Below, one piece after another: positions 53,884-64,000 of a DNA stretch of 64,000 nt. How positions within the stretch are numbered: position 1 is the first letter of the stretch; every line of letters begins with the position of its first letter. Made by a program: the position numbers and the translations under genes. The notes beneath the pieces were generated by a model, which made no database searches, had not been told where the DNA came from, and saw only the letters and a list, made by a program, of their open reading frames with translations. The stretch is from Ruminococcus flavefaciens (lineage in GTDB: Bacteria; Bacillota; Clostridia; Oscillospirales; Ruminococcaceae), in NCBI RefSeq assembly GCF_900108555.1, contig NZ_FNWV01000001.1, forward strand, positions 1 to 64,000, read 5' to 3'.

Positions 53884-54325
53884 GCCTGTCACCCCTTATG
53901 TTAATAGTACCTGAGAGCCTGATTATTTCTTTGGCATCAGCCTGTTTCAGGAAAAGCAGTCTGAGCTGTCCGCCGTAAACAAAGAATATTATAAAATTAA
54001 ATCCCGTATACTGTGAAAAAGTGCTGCTTATAACTGTTGTATACTGAACTGAGGAATATCTTACCGATTGATGTACTTTTATAAAAACGCCACTGCTTTT
54101 TATTACTTCGCTTTTTGTTGCAATATAGCTTATTGACGAAAAATAAAGGGGCAAATGAATAAACATCTCAAAGCAAGCGACTGCTATCGTACCAAGAGTT
54201 ATGAAAAATACTACATTTTCCATTGGCAGAAAGTACCTTGCTGCCGCAATAATAATAACAGCTATCGCAGTAATAATAAGACGCAATGTGCTGAGACAGT
54301 GTCTGTCAGGTACATATTGTTTCAT
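53873..54325 (-). CDS. Small membrane protein with bPH2 domain (YdbS-like)
   Basis: 150 aa. Two membrane segments (about 16-62) and one bPH2 module (IATKSEVIKSSGVFIKVHQS, YSSVQYTTVIS). It pairs with the downstream YdbT-like gene as in Bacillus ydbS-ydbT. GGGGGAGGAG immediately before the ATG. Confidence 0.85.
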   Translation of the reverse strand: MKQYVPDRHCLSTLRLIITAIAVIIIAAARYFLPMENVVFFITLGTIAVACFEMFIHLPLYFSSISYIATKSEVIKSSGVFIKVHQSVRYSSVQYTTVISSTFSQYTGFNFIIFFVYGGQLRLLFLKQADAKEIIRLSGTINIRGDRHVP

Positions 54326-54431
54326 TCTCCTCCCCCTTTCATAGTATATTTTTATTATAACACAAATATCATTTAATGTAAAAGGAAAATTAAAAACAAA
54401 TTGTAAACTTTAACGCATAAAACAGGAGAAA

Positions 54432-55694
54432 ATGATACATATGCTCGAAAGAATAAATGGTCTGATATGGGGAAAAGGACTTGTCTTTATGCTTCTGCTT
54501 ATCGGCATAGTATATACCGTAAAATTAAAAGCTGTCCAGTTCAGATTGATCCCATACATTATAAAAAGTACTCGCAGCAAAGAAATAAGGAAAAATCAGT
54601 TCAAAACACTTTGTATGTCTCTTGGCACAGCAATGGGAACAGGCAATATTACAGGAGTTGCATCAGCTATTACGATCGGCGGAGCAGGTGCTGTATTCTG
54701 GATGTGGATCTCAGCCTTTTTCGGTATGGCAATAGTATACGCCGAAAACTCACTTTCTTCGATATACAGCGACAAAAATACAAAAGGACCTATGGCATAT
54801 CTGTCTAAAGGTATCGGAAGCCGAAAACTTGCAAAACTATTTGCCTTCTGCTGTCTGCTGGCATCATTTGGAATGGGTGGAATGGTACAGGCTAATGCTA
54901 TGTCCGAAAGTGTAACAAACTGTACAGGGATCAGTAAGTTTCATTTATCAATTATAGCATTTATAATCGTTTTTACTGTAGTTCGAGGCGGAGCTAAAAG
55001 AATTGAGAAAGCCGCACAGATTTTTCTTCCGTTCGCAACCATTCTATATGCTGTAATATGTATTTTTGTTCTGTACCGAACACGTTCTGAGCTTTCAAAC
55101 GTTTTTCTAAGTATATTCAGAGAAGCATTCGGTATCAGCAAATGTGTAGGCGGAATTACAGGATATAGTATATCTAAAGCTATTTCAGCTGGCATAAGAC
55201 GCGGTGTATTCTCAAATGAAGCAGGACTGGGAAGTTCTCCTATCCTTCACAGCACGTCTGACAACTGTAAAAATGTAGAACTTCAAGGAATGTGCAGTAT
55301 GCTTGAAGTTTTTATAGATACTATGATTTGCTGTACTCTCACCGCTCTCACAGTTCTTTCTGCGTCCAAAAACAATACAGTTGAAGAAGCTTTCCATATT
55401 TTTTTAGGCGATAATTCATGCTATTTTATCGCTGTATTAATGACAACATTTGCTTTTTGTACTATCATCGGCTGGTATTATTGCGGAGAAACAGCATTTG
55501 TATTTCTAAACAATAAATTATCAAAAAAAATATTTTCCTTCGTATTTTCGCTGGTTACCGCTGTCGGAATAATTATTAAAGCAGACAAAGCATGGACTAT
55601 ATCCGATATTTTTAACGGATTAATGGCTTTTGTTAACATTGTAGGACTTATTCTGCTGATAAACAAGGTGGAAAGAATAAAACGATCTAATTAG
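54432..55694 (+). CDS. Alanine/glycine:cation symporter family protein
   Basis: 420 aa, 9-11 membrane segments. AGCS signatures: SLGTAMGTGNITGVASAITIGGAGAVFWMW (about 63-92, sodium and substrate site), GMAIVYAENSLS, and RRGVFSNEAGLGSSPILH. Imports small neutral amino acids with sodium. At 420 residues it is somewhat shorter than common family members, mostly at the N-terminus. CAGGAG precedes the ATG. Single gene. Confidence 0.88.
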   Translation: MIHMLERINGLIWGKGLVFMLLLIGIVYTVKLKAVQFRLIPYIIKSTRSKEIRKNQFKTLCMSLGTAMGTGNITGVASAITIGGAGAVFWMWISAFFGMAIVYAENSLSSIYSDKNTKGPMAYLSKGIGSRKLAKLFAFCCLLASFGMGGMVQANAMSESVTNCTGISKFHLSIIAFIIVFTVVRGGAKRIEKAAQIFLPFATILYAVICIFVLYRTRSELSNVFLSIFREAFGISKCVGGITGYSISKAISAGIRRGVFSNEAGLGSSPILHSTSDNCKNVELQGMCSMLEVFIDTMICCTLTALTVLSASKNNTVEEAFHIFLGDNSCYFIAVLMTTFAFCTIIGWYYCGETAFVFLNNKLSKKIFSFVFSLVTAVGIIIKADKAWTISDIFNGLMAFVNIVGLILLINKVERIKRSN

Positions 55695-55833
55695 GTCAAT
55701 AACTAATATTAGCGTTTGTTTAAATATACGGAGATTATACAGCATATAATAATTATCTAATACCACAATAAATTCAACCGAATATAAAAATTTATATATT
55801 TTGCCAAATGTTGTTTTAAAAGGCTTTTTGCTA

Positions 55834-55862
55834 TTGACATAAGCATTTGGTTTTTGTATAAT
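55834..55862 (+). promoter_or_regulatory. Promoter of the RNase J leader/operon
   Basis: TTGACA (55834-55839), 17-bp spacer, TATAAT (55857-55862); 382 bases before the RNase J start. Nothing else is evident in 55695-55833. Confidence 0.85.
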
Positions 55863-55869
55863 TATAGTG

Positions 55870-56244
55870 TGAATAATTTTGTCTGCTCATTTTTAAGCAG
55901 TACGTTTATATATATTTATCAAGGCTTTTATGGCGAAAAATCGTCATTAAGATATAAAACCGCAGGGCGATTAGCGGTATATTTTGCTTCGGAAATATAA
56001 TATTAAATTGGTCACATATTTTCATCAGGTTTGGCTCAGATATTAACGAGTCTGTACGTTCGCCTGTTTGTATGTGGTCAGTCTTTTTATCGCCGATTTT
56101 AGCCATTGTTGTATTCATTTTTAAGCAGCATGGCATATAACGGATAGTTTTTGTCTAATCCATTCCGAAGCTTTCTACATATCTTTAAAGCTTTCGCAGC
56201 GTTCATGCGGAAGTTTTCCCTATTTTTGAAAGCGAGGTCATATA
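55870..56244 (+). ncRNA. Long structured 5' leader of the RNase J operon
   Basis: About 370 nt with no convincing ORF but several hairpins in series: CTGCT/AGCAG (55883-55900); ATGGCG/CGTCAT (55930-55947); ACCGC/GCGGT (around 55960-55979); an A/T-rich stem around TTTTGCTTCGG (55978-56000); and a large element closed by GGTCACATA with TATGTGGTC (about 56010-56091) and run into by CTTTTT, resembling a terminator. A 14-mer TCATTTTTAAGCAG occurs at both 55887-55900 and 56115-56128. It could be an attenuator, a binding site for autoregulation by RNase J, or an independent small RNA. It matches no riboswitch consensus I know. Confidence 0.45.
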
Positions 56245-58077
56245 GTGAACGAAAAGGAAAAAAATACAAAGGCGAAGCAGAATTCAGCAGCTGCGCCTAA
56301 GAGAACCTACAGAAAAAGAACATCTGCGAAAGAGAAAACAGTGACTGAAAAAAAGGTAAAGGCTGAACCAACTGCTGCTGCCAAGCCGAAAGCAGGCAGA
56401 AAGCCTAAGGAAGTCAAAAAGACTCCTGTAAAAATAATACCTCTCGGAGGTCTTAACGAGATCGGTAAAAATATGACCGTATTTGAATGTTCAAATGATA
56501 TTTTCATTCTTGACTGCGGACTCGCCTTTCCTGATGCCGATATGCCTGGTGTTGACATTGTAATACCAGATTTCACTTATGTTGAACGCAACAAGGAAAA
56601 GATCAGAGGTATCGTTATAACTCACGGTCATGAGGATCATATTGGCGGACTTGCCTACCTTCTTAAAAAAATCAACGTTCCTGTATACGCTACACGTCTT
56701 ACTATCGGACTTATCGAGGGTAAACTCAAGGAACAGGGACTTTACGGAAAGGTCAACCTTAACATCGTAGAGCCAAAGAAAACAGTAAAAATGGGCTGTA
56801 TGGCTGTTGAATTCATAAAAGTCAACCATTCTATCCCTGACTCAGTAGGTATGGCTATCCATACTCCTGCCGGTGTTATCGTTCATACAGGCGATTTCAA
56901 GGTAGATTATTCCCCTATTGACGGCAAAATAATTGATCTTGCAAGATTTGGTGAGCTCGGAAGCCGCGGAGTCCTTGCACTTATGGCTGATTCGACAAAT
57001 GCCGAGCGTCCGGGCTATACACACTCAGAGCGAACTGTAGGTGAATCTTTCGATAAGCTATTCCAGAAGGGCGAAGGAAAACGTATAATCATCGCTACCT
57101 TCTCTTCAAATATCCACCGTGTTCAGCAGATCGTCAACTGCGCTGAAAGATACGGCAGAAAAGTCGCTGTATTCGGCAGAAGCATGGTAAATGTTATAAA
57201 TACTGCTATTGAACTGGGATATCTTGATGTTCCCGATGGTATATTCATTGACATAGAAATGATGAACCGATATGAGAGTGAAAAAATCGTTCTTATAACC
57301 ACTGGAAGTCAGGGCGAACCTATGTCAGCTCTCACCAGAATGGCTATGAACGACCATAAAAAGGTAAATATTACCCCTATGGACTTCATTATCATATCTG
57401 CAACTCCTATTCCAGGCAATGAAAAGTTTGTTACAAGAGTTGTAAATGAACTGATGAAATCAGGTGCTGAGGTCGTTTATGAGGCTATGTACGAAGTTCA
57501 CGTTTCAGGTCACGCCTGTCAGGAAGAACTTAAACTCATGCAGGCTCTGACAAAACCGAAATTCTTTATCCCTGTTCACGGTGAATACAAACATCTCAAA
57601 AAACACGCTGACCTTGCAAAGCAAATGGGACTCCCCAATGAAAATGTAATTATTGCTGAGATAGGCAACGTTATAGAAACTGATGGCAATTCAATGAAGA
57701 TCGTATCTCAGGTCCCTGCAGGACGAGTTCTTGTAGACGGACTTGGTGTCGGCGATGTTGGCTCTATTGTCCTCAGAGACAGAAAGCATCTTGCACAGGA
57801 CGGTCTTATCATAATCGTTATTGGAATTGAAAGAAGCACAAATGAGATAGTTGCAGGTCCAGATATCATATCAAGAGGATTTGTATATGTCCGTGAGTCA
57901 GAAGAACTTATGGAAGAAGCAAAGGGACTTCTCACCGATACCCTCGCTAACTGCTCTGCAAGCGAATTAAGAGAGTGGAATTCCCTCAAGGGCAAGCTTC
58001 GTGACGCACTTTCTGATTATATTTATCAGAAAACAAAGCGCAGTCCTATGATACTTCCTATAATTATGGAGACATGA
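56245..58077 (+). CDS. rnjA: Ribonuclease J
   Basis: 610 aa, GTG start with GAGG seven bases upstream. A basic, Lys/Ala-rich extension (1-60) precedes the beta-lactamase fold (IIPLGGLNEIGKNMTVFE). Metal motif HGHEDH at 127-132, beta-CASP region with STNAERPGYTHSE, and VHVSGHACQEELKLM, then a C-terminal domain. It has 5'-3' exonuclease and endonuclease activity in mRNA decay and rRNA maturation. The extension of about 60 residues is absent from short family members. First gene of a probable run into gdpP, rplI, dnaB and tilS. Confidence 0.93.
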   Translation: MNEKEKNTKAKQNSAAAPKRTYRKRTSAKEKTVTEKKVKAEPTAAAKPKAGRKPKEVKKTPVKIIPLGGLNEIGKNMTVFECSNDIFILDCGLAFPDADMPGVDIVIPDFTYVERNKEKIRGIVITHGHEDHIGGLAYLLKKINVPVYATRLTIGLIEGKLKEQGLYGKVNLNIVEPKKTVKMGCMAVEFIKVNHSIPDSVGMAIHTPAGVIVHTGDFKVDYSPIDGKIIDLARFGELGSRGVLALMADSTNAERPGYTHSERTVGESFDKLFQKGEGKRIIIATFSSNIHRVQQIVNCAERYGRKVAVFGRSMVNVINTAIELGYLDVPDGIFIDIEMMNRYESEKIVLITTGSQGEPMSALTRMAMNDHKKVNITPMDFIIISATPIPGNEKFVTRVVNELMKSGAEVVYEAMYEVHVSGHACQEELKLMQALTKPKFFIPVHGEYKHLKKHADLAKQMGLPNENVIIAEIGNVIETDGNSMKIVSQVPAGRVLVDGLGVGDVGSIVLRDRKHLAQDGLIIIVIGIERSTNEIVAGPDIISRGFVYVRESEELMEEAKGLLTDTLANCSASELREWNSLKGKLRDALSDYIYQKTKRSPMILPIIMET

Positions 58078-58098
58078 TTTTCCGAAAGGAGATTTAAG

Positions 58099-60072
58099 TT
58101 GAAAAATAAATTTCCGGCAGTTTTGCTGACTCTTCATTTGCTTGCACTCGGAGCTTTGACGAGTACATTTCTGCTGATAGACCACAACGATAAAGTCATT
58201 AATATAGTTCTTATTTCAGCTGTGGCATTTATCTTTGCTTGTATTGTCTATACTATCATTTACTCACGGAACGCAATGCGGCGAATATCAAAAATGAATC
58301 AGCACCTTGAAAGCTCGGCTGCCGAATTCATGAATTCACTTCCTGCACCTGTTGCTGTTATAGATGATAATAAAAAATTTGTATGGTACAATCAGATCTT
58401 TGCTGAAAAGATCGGTCTCGGACAAGATGTATACGGACATGACTTTGAAGGATTTGTAAAGATAGACCTTGAGTCGCTGATAGCTAACGGCTCTGCACTC
58501 TGTCCTTTGAATGGCTGTATCTATAATGTTACAACTGAAAAGTTCACAAAAAAAGATATGTCTTTTCTTGTCCTCTATTTCCACGATGATACGAGTTATT
58601 ATAGTATAAAGAAAAATATGGATGAATCTCATCCAAATGTTGTTGTCATTACGATCGACAATTACGACGATATAATGCAGAACGCTAAAGAAAGTGAAAA
58701 GGCTCAGACTTCGGTCGAGACAGAAAAGCTCATCGAAAACTTTATGAGCACAACGAACGGCTTTATAAAAAAGACTTCTGCAAATACTTTCTTTGCTGTT
58801 CTGGAAAATCGTCACCTTAAAGAAGTTATTGACGGTAAATTCAAGCTTCTTGATGCTGCAAGAAACATCAAAATTGCAGGAAAATACCCTCTCACCTTCT
58901 CTATCGGCGTAGGTCAGGGAGCTTCTTCCCTTTCCGAAAGTGAAAAGATCGCGCGTCAGTGTCTTGATATGGCACTGGGCAGAGGCGGAGATCAGGCTGT
59001 TGTTAAAACAGAGAGCGGATACAGATTTTTTGGCGGAGTTTCAAAAGGCGTTGAAAAGCGTTCACGTTCAAAGACAAGGATCATCGCAAACGCTCTTCAG
59101 GATCTGATAATGAGCTCTGAAAGAGTATTTATTATGGGACACCGTTTCGGTGATCTTGATTCTGTAGGAGCTGCCTGCGGACTTGCAGGTGCTGTGTCGA
59201 TATTCGGCAAAGAAGCGTATATAGCAGTTGACCGCACTAAAAATCTCGCTTCCAATCTCATTGATACTATTGATGCAGAAACGGACTGCGGTCTGTTCAT
59301 AACTCCTGCTGAAGCTGAAAGCATGATAGGTGTCAATGATATCCTCATTATTGTAGATACTCATAATAGGGATTATGTTGAAAGCCGTGTACTTTACGAA
59401 AAAGCTCATTCTGTAGTTGTAGTTGATCATCACAGAAAAACTGTCAATTTCATTGATGATGCTGTTATCTTCCACCATGAGCCATATGCTTCATCAGCTT
59501 CCGAAATGGTAACAGAAATAATCCAGTACTTCAATTATAATTCCGATGAAAAGATCGCAAGCTGCCATGCAGATGCTCTTCTTGCAGGAATAATGCTCGA
59601 TACCAAGAATTTTGTAATGCGAACAGGTGTCAGAACGTTTGAAGCAGCTGCTTTTCTGAAAAAACTTGGTGCAGATACAGTAGCTGTAAAGCTCCTCTTC
59701 TCAAATTCAATAGACTCTTACAGAAGAAAAACTCAGATAGTAGCATCTGCAAAGATACATAATCACTGTGCAATCGCAGCAGCTGATTTTGAGTCAGACG
59801 ATATCAGATTAGTTGCACCTCAGGCAGCAGACGAATTACTTAGCATAACCGATGTTGACGCATCGTTTGTGATCTACAGAACAGCAAACACTATTAATAT
59901 TTCTGCGCGCTCACTGGGAGCCCTCAACGTCCAGATAATAATGGAACAGCTCGGTGGAGGCGGTCATCAGACAATGGCAGCTACTCAGCTTGAAAACGTT
60001 GAGATCGCAGATGCAGTAAAAGCACTTATTTATGCTATTGACGACTGTCGTAAAAACAGTTCGGAATCATAA
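58099..60072 (+). CDS. gdpP: Cyclic-di-AMP phosphodiesterase GdpP
   Basis: 657 aa, TTG start with GAAAGGAG upstream. Two membrane segments (about 8-55), PAS domain (about 75-150; [22 protein letters not shown]), degenerate GGDEF (about 170-300; [22 protein letters not shown]), then DHH ([27 protein letters not shown]) and DHHA1 ([12 protein letters not shown]). It degrades c-di-AMP and so controls cell-wall and potassium homeostasis. Directly upstream of rplI, the usual Firmicute gene order. Confidence 0.95.
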   Translation: MKNKFPAVLLTLHLLALGALTSTFLLIDHNDKVINIVLISAVAFIFACIVYTIIYSRNAMRRISKMNQHLESSAAEFMNSLPAPVAVIDDNKKFVWYNQIFAEKIGLGQDVYGHDFEGFVKIDLESLIANGSALCPLNGCIYNVTTEKFTKKDMSFLVLYFHDDTSYYSIKKNMDESHPNVVVITIDNYDDIMQNAKESEKAQTSVETEKLIENFMSTTNGFIKKTSANTFFAVLENRHLKEVIDGKFKLLDAARNIKIAGKYPLTFSIGVGQGASSLSESEKIARQCLDMALGRGGDQAVVKTESGYRFFGGVSKGVEKRSRSKTRIIANALQDLIMSSERVFIMGHRFGDLDSVGAACGLAGAVSIFGKEAYIAVDRTKNLASNLIDTIDAETDCGLFITPAEAESMIGVNDILIIVDTHNRDYVESRVLYEKAHSVVVVDHHRKTVNFIDDAVIFHHEPYASSASEMVTEIIQYFNYNSDEKIASCHADALLAGIMLDTKNFVMRTGVRTFEAAAFLKKLGADTVAVKLLFSNSIDSYRRKTQIVASAKIHNHCAIAAADFESDDIRLVAPQAADELLSITDVDASFVIYRTANTINISARSLGALNVQIIMEQLGGGGHQTMAATQLENVEIADAVKALIYAIDDCRKNSSES

Positions 60073-60092
60073 AAAGAAAGGTCGGTATAGAT

Positions 60093-60539
60093 ATGAAAGT
60101 TATTTTTTTACAGGACGTAAAAGGATCAGGAAAAAAAGGCGAATTAAAGAATGTTGCAGACGGCTACGCTCGTAATATGCTTATCCCAAAGGGTTATGCG
60201 GTAGAGGCGACCGCAGAAAATATGAATAAACTTGAAGGCGCTCAGGCTTCTGCTCAGCATAAGATTGATATGGATGTTCAGGCTGCAAAAGAAGCTGCTG
60301 CAAAACTTAAAGGCAAGAAGGTTAATGTAATTGCAAAAGCAGGTTCTAACGGCAAGCTTTTCGGTTCAGTTACAGCTGCACACGTTGCTGAGGCTATTTC
60401 AAAGCAATTCGGTGTACAGTTAGACAAAAAGAAGATCACACTCAGTACAGATATAAAGAATTTCGGCTCTTATACAGCCGCAATAAAGCTTTATAACGGT
60501 ATATCCGAAACTATTGATGTTGAAGTCAGCGAAGGCTGA
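60093..60539 (+). CDS. rplI: 50S ribosomal protein L9
   Basis: 148 aa, full length. N-terminal [20 protein letters not shown] and [21 protein letters not shown] are the L9 signature; long central helix (about 40-75) and C-terminal domain [20 protein letters not shown]. Binds 23S rRNA at the L1 side. 20 bases after gdpP, 3 bases before dnaB. Confidence 0.98.
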   Translation: MKVIFLQDVKGSGKKGELKNVADGYARNMLIPKGYAVEATAENMNKLEGAQASAQHKIDMDVQAAKEAAAKLKGKKVNVIAKAGSNGKLFGSVTAAHVAEAISKQFGVQLDKKKITLSTDIKNFGSYTAAIKLYNGISETIDVEVSEG

Positions 60540-60542
60540 TCG

Positions 60543-61907
60543 GTGGATAATATGGACGAAAATGAGATCCTGCTCTCGACTCGTGAGCTTCCTCACAGTA
60601 TTGAGGCTGAACAATCCGTTCTGGGTGCTATAATCTCTCAGCCGTCAGTTCTTTCAGATGTAATTGAACTGATAAAACCGGAATACTTTTACAATGAACA
60701 GCATAAAGCACTATACTCAATAATGCTGCAAATGAATTCTATGAGTCTTCCTGTTGATATAGTTACAGTGCTCAATGAAGCGGAAAAACAACATATTTTT
60801 GAAAGTCCTGCCGAGGGCAGACGCTACCTTGCCGAAATAGGCAATTTGCTCCCCTCAACATCCAATATACAGAGTTACTGTAAGATAGTTGCTGATAAAT
60901 ACTTCCTCAGAAGTCTCAGCTATGTTGCAAGAGCTATACTTGATGATGTACAGTCAGGTGAGCAAGATGCACAGCTTCTTCTTGATGCTGCCGAGCAGAA
61001 AATATATGATATAAGACAGGGCAGAGATGTCAAAGGACTTGTTCCCCTTTCTGATGCAATTGCAGAAGCATATGACAGACTTGGCAAAATATCTGGTCCC
61101 GATAAAGAAAAATATGTTGGTGCAAGAACAGGTTTTACCCTTCTTGACAGCATAACTTCGGGACTTAACAAGTCCGACCTGATCATTATTGCTGCACGCC
61201 CCGGTATGGGAAAAACATCTTTTGCCATGAATATTGCTACCAACGTAGCAAGACGCTCTGAGAAAGAAGTTGTTACTTTCAATCTCGAAATGTCAAAAGA
61301 ACAGCTTGCAACAAGAATTCTTTCTACAGAAGCTCTTGTTGAGTCAAATACGCTCAGAAACGGTCGAATAACAGGTGAAGACTGGGTAAAACTCGCCACA
61401 AGCGCAGGATATCTCAGTACTATCCCCCTTTACATCGACGATACTGCAAGTATGACCGTTCAGCAGATGAAAGCCAAGCTGAGAAGAACTAAAAATCTCG
61501 GTTTAGTAATTATAGACTACCTACAGCTTATGGAATCAACTTCACATTCCGATAACAGAGTTACTGTTATCAGTGAAATAACCCGTCAGCTAAAGGTAAT
61601 GGCTAAGGAACTTAATGTACCTGTAATACTTCTTTCACAGCTTTCACGTGCTGTTGAGAGCCGTACAGATAAAAGACCGATGCTGTCTGACCTTCGTGAA
61701 TCAGGTTCTATTGAGCAGGATGCTGATATCGTTCTGTTCCTTTATCGCGAAGCATATTACAACAAAGAAAGCCAGCGTCAGAATATATCAGAATGTATCG
61801 TTGCCAAAAACCGTCATGGTGAAACAGGTACAGTTGAGCTGATATGGGACGGTCAGTATACACGATTCTCAAATCCTGATTATAATGAAGTTCCTGAAAA
61901 CGTATGA
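60543..61907 (+). CDS. dnaB: Replicative DNA helicase DnaB
   Basis: 454 aa. N-terminal DnaB_N (LPHSIEAEQSVLGAIISQP) and RecA-like C-terminal domain with Walker A ARPGMGKTSFAMNIA, LVIIDYLQLM and SDLRESGSIEQDADI. Hexameric 5'-3' helicase at the fork. The GTG at 60543 has AAGG seven bases upstream; the ATG at 60552, with GGTGG, is an alternative. The stop overlaps the tilS start (ATGA). Confidence 0.97.
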   Translation: MDNMDENEILLSTRELPHSIEAEQSVLGAIISQPSVLSDVIELIKPEYFYNEQHKALYSIMLQMNSMSLPVDIVTVLNEAEKQHIFESPAEGRRYLAEIGNLLPSTSNIQSYCKIVADKYFLRSLSYVARAILDDVQSGEQDAQLLLDAAEQKIYDIRQGRDVKGLVPLSDAIAEAYDRLGKISGPDKEKYVGARTGFTLLDSITSGLNKSDLIIIAARPGMGKTSFAMNIATNVARRSEKEVVTFNLEMSKEQLATRILSTEALVESNTLRNGRITGEDWVKLATSAGYLSTIPLYIDDTASMTVQQMKAKLRRTKNLGLVIIDYLQLMESTSHSDNRVTVISEITRQLKVMAKELNVPVILLSQLSRAVESRTDKRPMLSDLRESGSIEQDADIVLFLYREAYYNKESQRQNISECIVAKNRHGETGTVELIWDGQYTRFSNPDYNEVPENV

Positions 61908-63244
61908 ATATGTTAACCAAGGTTTACAACTTTATTTTAAAAAATGAACTGCTTACTGCCGGAGATACTGTTGTATGCGGACTATCTGGCGGCGCAGACA
62001 GTGTTGCTCTCCTTTTAGTTTTGAATGAATTAAAAGAAAAGCTGAATATCGATGTACAGGCAATCCATGTAAATCACTGCTTACGTGGAGCTGAAAGCGA
62101 CAGAGATGAGAATTTCTGCCGTGAATTATGCCAAAGGTTCAGTATACCGTTTAAGGCTGTATCATGCGATGTTAAATCACTTTCAGCTTCGGAAGGTCTC
62201 TCTGTGGAGGAAGCCGCAAGAAAGCTAAGATATAAGATTTTTGAAGAAAACTCGCAGAGCAAGAAACTTGCTACAGCCCACAATGCCAATGATAATCTTG
62301 AAACAGTAATTCTGAATTTATCTCGCGGTACGGGAGTAAAGGGGCTATCAGGTATTCCTATGATCAGAGGCAATATAATAAGACCGCTTCTGACTGTTAC
62401 TCGTCAGGAGATCGAAGAATATCTTTCTATGCGAGAACAGTCATATGTTACAGACAGTACAAATCTGTCTGATGACTATACAAGAAATAAGATCAGGCAT
62501 AAGGTAGTTCCGCTGCTGTCAGAGATCAATTCATCGGTAAATGATACATCTGTAAATACTATAAACAATATAAGAGAAGAAAATGAGTTTATAGAAAAAA
62601 TCGTCACCGAAGCAGAAGAAAAATGCAGAAATGGCAATAAAATCACTGGTTTGAGTATCTATGATGCTGTGATCAGAAAACGCTGTATTTCTCGTTTGCT
62701 TGCGGATAATCACCTTCCCTACTCATTCAGACGACTTGAAGAAGCTGATGATATTCTGAAAAATGGTGGAAAAATAAATATTTCCGGTTCTTTTTTTCTT
62801 CTATGCCAAAATGATGTACTTGAACTAAAAGAGTTAAAAAAGCCCTTAGAAGTCATTATTTCGACAAATATTAACATTGGAGAAGATAATATAATAGGCA
62901 GCTGTATTGTAAAATGTGATGTTGTTGAATGTGATAATTTGAAGAAAATTGAAGCTGTTAACAAAAAATCCACATTTTATGTTGCTGATTATGATAAAAT
63001 AAGAGGTAAGCTTATTGTCAGAACAAGAAAGTTCGGCGATAAGATCAAACTAAAAGGAAGAGACTTTACTTCTTCCGTAAAAAAGCTGATCAATGAAAAA
63101 ATACCTGCTGATGAACGTGCGGATCTTCTGTTTATTGAAGATGAATGTGGGACCATTCTTGCTGAAAAGATCGGTATTGCCGACCGTATTTCACCCGATA
63201 CAAATACAGCCAGGTTTTTAAAAATTTCGTTTATACGATCGTAA
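61904..63244 (+). CDS. tilS: tRNA(Ile)-lysidine synthase
   Basis: 446 aa. PP-loop [10 protein letters not shown] (about 29-38), [15 protein letters not shown], and [20 protein letters not shown]; TilS C-terminal domain from about 370 ([20 protein letters not shown]). It converts C34 of the minor tRNA-Ile to lysidine so it reads AUA. Four-base overlap with dnaB suggests translational coupling. Usual neighbours in Firmicutes are hpt and ftsH; here ftsH follows directly. Confidence 0.96.
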   Translation: MNMLTKVYNFILKNELLTAGDTVVCGLSGGADSVALLLVLNELKEKLNIDVQAIHVNHCLRGAESDRDENFCRELCQRFSIPFKAVSCDVKSLSASEGLSVEEAARKLRYKIFEENSQSKKLATAHNANDNLETVILNLSRGTGVKGLSGIPMIRGNIIRPLLTVTRQEIEEYLSMREQSYVTDSTNLSDDYTRNKIRHKVVPLLSEINSSVNDTSVNTINNIREENEFIEKIVTEAEEKCRNGNKITGLSIYDAVIRKRCISRLLADNHLPYSFRRLEEADDILKNGGKINISGSFFLLCQNDVLELKELKKPLEVIISTNINIGEDNIIGSCIVKCDVVECDNLKKIEAVNKKSTFYVADYDKIRGKLIVRTRKFGDKIKLKGRDFTSSVKKLINEKIPADERADLLFIEDECGTILAEKIGIADRISPDTNTARFLKISFIRS

Positions 63245-63261
63245 GAAATGGAGAGGATAAT

Positions 63262-64000
63262 TTGACACCAAAGAAAAGCAAGGGTATCTTTACCTATCTC
63301 ATGCTGATTATTGCAGCCGTTTTCCTGCTTATTTATGTAAGCTCAAGGCTGAACTCAACAAACAATAAAACAGAATACTCTGAGATCATAAGTCTTTTTG
63401 ATAATTATCAGGTATCATATTATGAACTTGATCTCGGAACAGGTGATCTCACCTATAGGGTTGGTAACGAAGAAAAGGAAAGACATTATACTGTTCCTAA
63501 TGTAAATATATTCCTTGAAGATACCAAGGACTATCGTCAGGAATATAATAAAGACAAAGAGAAGGATCAGCAGCTTGAACAGGATTATATCAAAATAACC
63601 GACAGAACATGGCTGTACTCTTTGATCCCTGTTATTCTTACAATACTTCTCGGCGTTGCTATTCTCTATTTTATGATGAAGCAAAGCGGCGGCGGCGGTA
63701 AATACACAAGCTTCGGCAAAGCCAATCTGAAAAGCAGTGCAAGTGCAAGAAAAGCTACATTCAAGGACGTTGCAGGTGCTGATGAAGAAAAACAGGAGCT
63801 TGTTGAGATAGTTGACTACCTTAAAAATCCTAAGAAATACACTGATCTCGGTGCTAAAGTACCAAAGGGCGTTCTTCTTTTAGGACCTCCAGGTACAGGT
63901 AAAACTCTCCTCGCAAGAGCAGTTGCAGGTGAAGCAGGCTGTCCGTTCTTCCCTATTTCAGGTTCTGACTTTGTTGAAATGTTCGTCGGTGTCGGTGCTT
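63262..64000 (+). CDS. ftsH: ATP-dependent zinc metalloprotease FtsH, truncated by the window edge
   Basis: About 246 N-terminal residues are present, running open past base 64000. TTG start at 63262 with GGAGAGG upstream. First membrane segment ([15 protein letters not shown] region, about 11-28), an extracytoplasmic domain (to about 115), second membrane segment ([17 protein letters not shown]), the FtsH linker ([20 protein letters not shown]), Walker A GPPGTGKT and [14 protein letters not shown]. The second region of homology and the HEXXH site lie beyond the window. 17 bases after tilS. Confidence 0.96.
   Translation, partial: MTPKKSKGIFTYLMLIIAAVFLLIYVSSRLNSTNNKTEYSEIISLFDNYQVSYYELDLGTGDLTYRVGNEEKERHYTVPNVNIFLEDTKDYRQEYNKDKEKDQQLEQDYIKITDRTWLYSLIPVILTILLGVAILYFMMKQSGGGGKYTSFGKANLKSSASARKATFKDVAGADEEKQELVEIVDYLKNPKKYTDLGAKVPKGVLLLGPPGTGKTLLARAVAGEAGCPFFPISGSDFVEMFVGVGA

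Noticed and set aside
55955..55985. T-box or other known riboswitch in the RNase J leader
   Set aside because: The ACCGC-AGGGCGATTA-GCGGT stretch only superficially resembles a T-box sequence; no specifier loop or antiterminator core is visible and the downstream gene is not an aminoacyl-tRNA or amino-acid gene.

Overview
The window looks like the chromosome of a fibre-degrading gut or rumen Firmicute close to Ruminococcus flavefaciens. The main clues are dockerin modules of the R. flavefaciens type, a CotH-family secreted protein, a GH9-GH16 enzyme with an Asn/Gln/Trp-rich linker (XynA of R. flavefaciens 17 has a comparable Asn/Gln-rich linker), moderate to low G+C, strong AGGAGG-type ribosome sites, and a Firmicute housekeeping block ending in dnaB-tilS-ftsH. 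Assignments come from reading motifs and family signatures; no database search was run.

Layout. 1-7 kb: a truncated secreted esterase, a GH9-dockerin protein with altered catalytic motifs, and a secreted protein with an internal dockerin. 7-13 kb: a CotH/lamin-tail surface protein with a 40-aa micropeptide gene just behind it, a roughly 0.9-kb regulatory stretch, and a glycosyltransferase operon headed by one or two very short ORFs. 12.7-15.6 kb: a two-gene cell-surface flavin system (membrane protein with an FMN-binding domain, and a sortase-anchored Tp47-like protein). 15.9-20.3 kb: two more dockerin proteins, one LRR-like and one BspA/DUF285-repeat. 20.5-24.2 kb: a GH3 lipoprotein coupled to an SGNH acetylesterase. 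24.2-33.3 kb: a cytoplasmic arabinoxylan-oligosaccharide locus (GH51, ABC importer, GH43, carboxylesterase, feruloyl-esterase-like enzyme). 33.8-36.5 kb: the GH9-GH16 glucanase.

36.6-42.9 kb: a radical SAM protein, an ECF sigma factor overlapping its putative anti-sigma/sensor, a secreted protein followed by a second micropeptide of the same family, and a Thr-rich lipoprotein. 42.9-46.2 kb: reverse rubrerythrin, an NRDD-type protein, a Crp/Fnr regulator with a palindromic operator, uppP, a PC4-like protein and a small hypothetical. 46.3-55.7 kb: small alarmone synthetase, ABC exporter, TPM lipoprotein, OGG-type glycosylase, AraC regulator, RNase P RNA, two PH-domain membrane proteins and an amino-acid symporter. 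55.7-64 kb: a long structured leader, then RNase J, GdpP, L9, DnaB, TilS and a truncated FtsH.

How it fits together: dockerin proteins and free or anchored glucanases would attack plant cell wall outside the cell. The GH3 and esterase lipoproteins would act at the membrane, and the ABC importer plus GH51/GH43/esterases would finish arabinoxylan fragments inside. The least explained parts are the paired micropeptides, the peptide-glycosyltransferase operon, two promoter-proximal direct-repeat arrays with exactly 21-bp pitch, and the RNase J leader.
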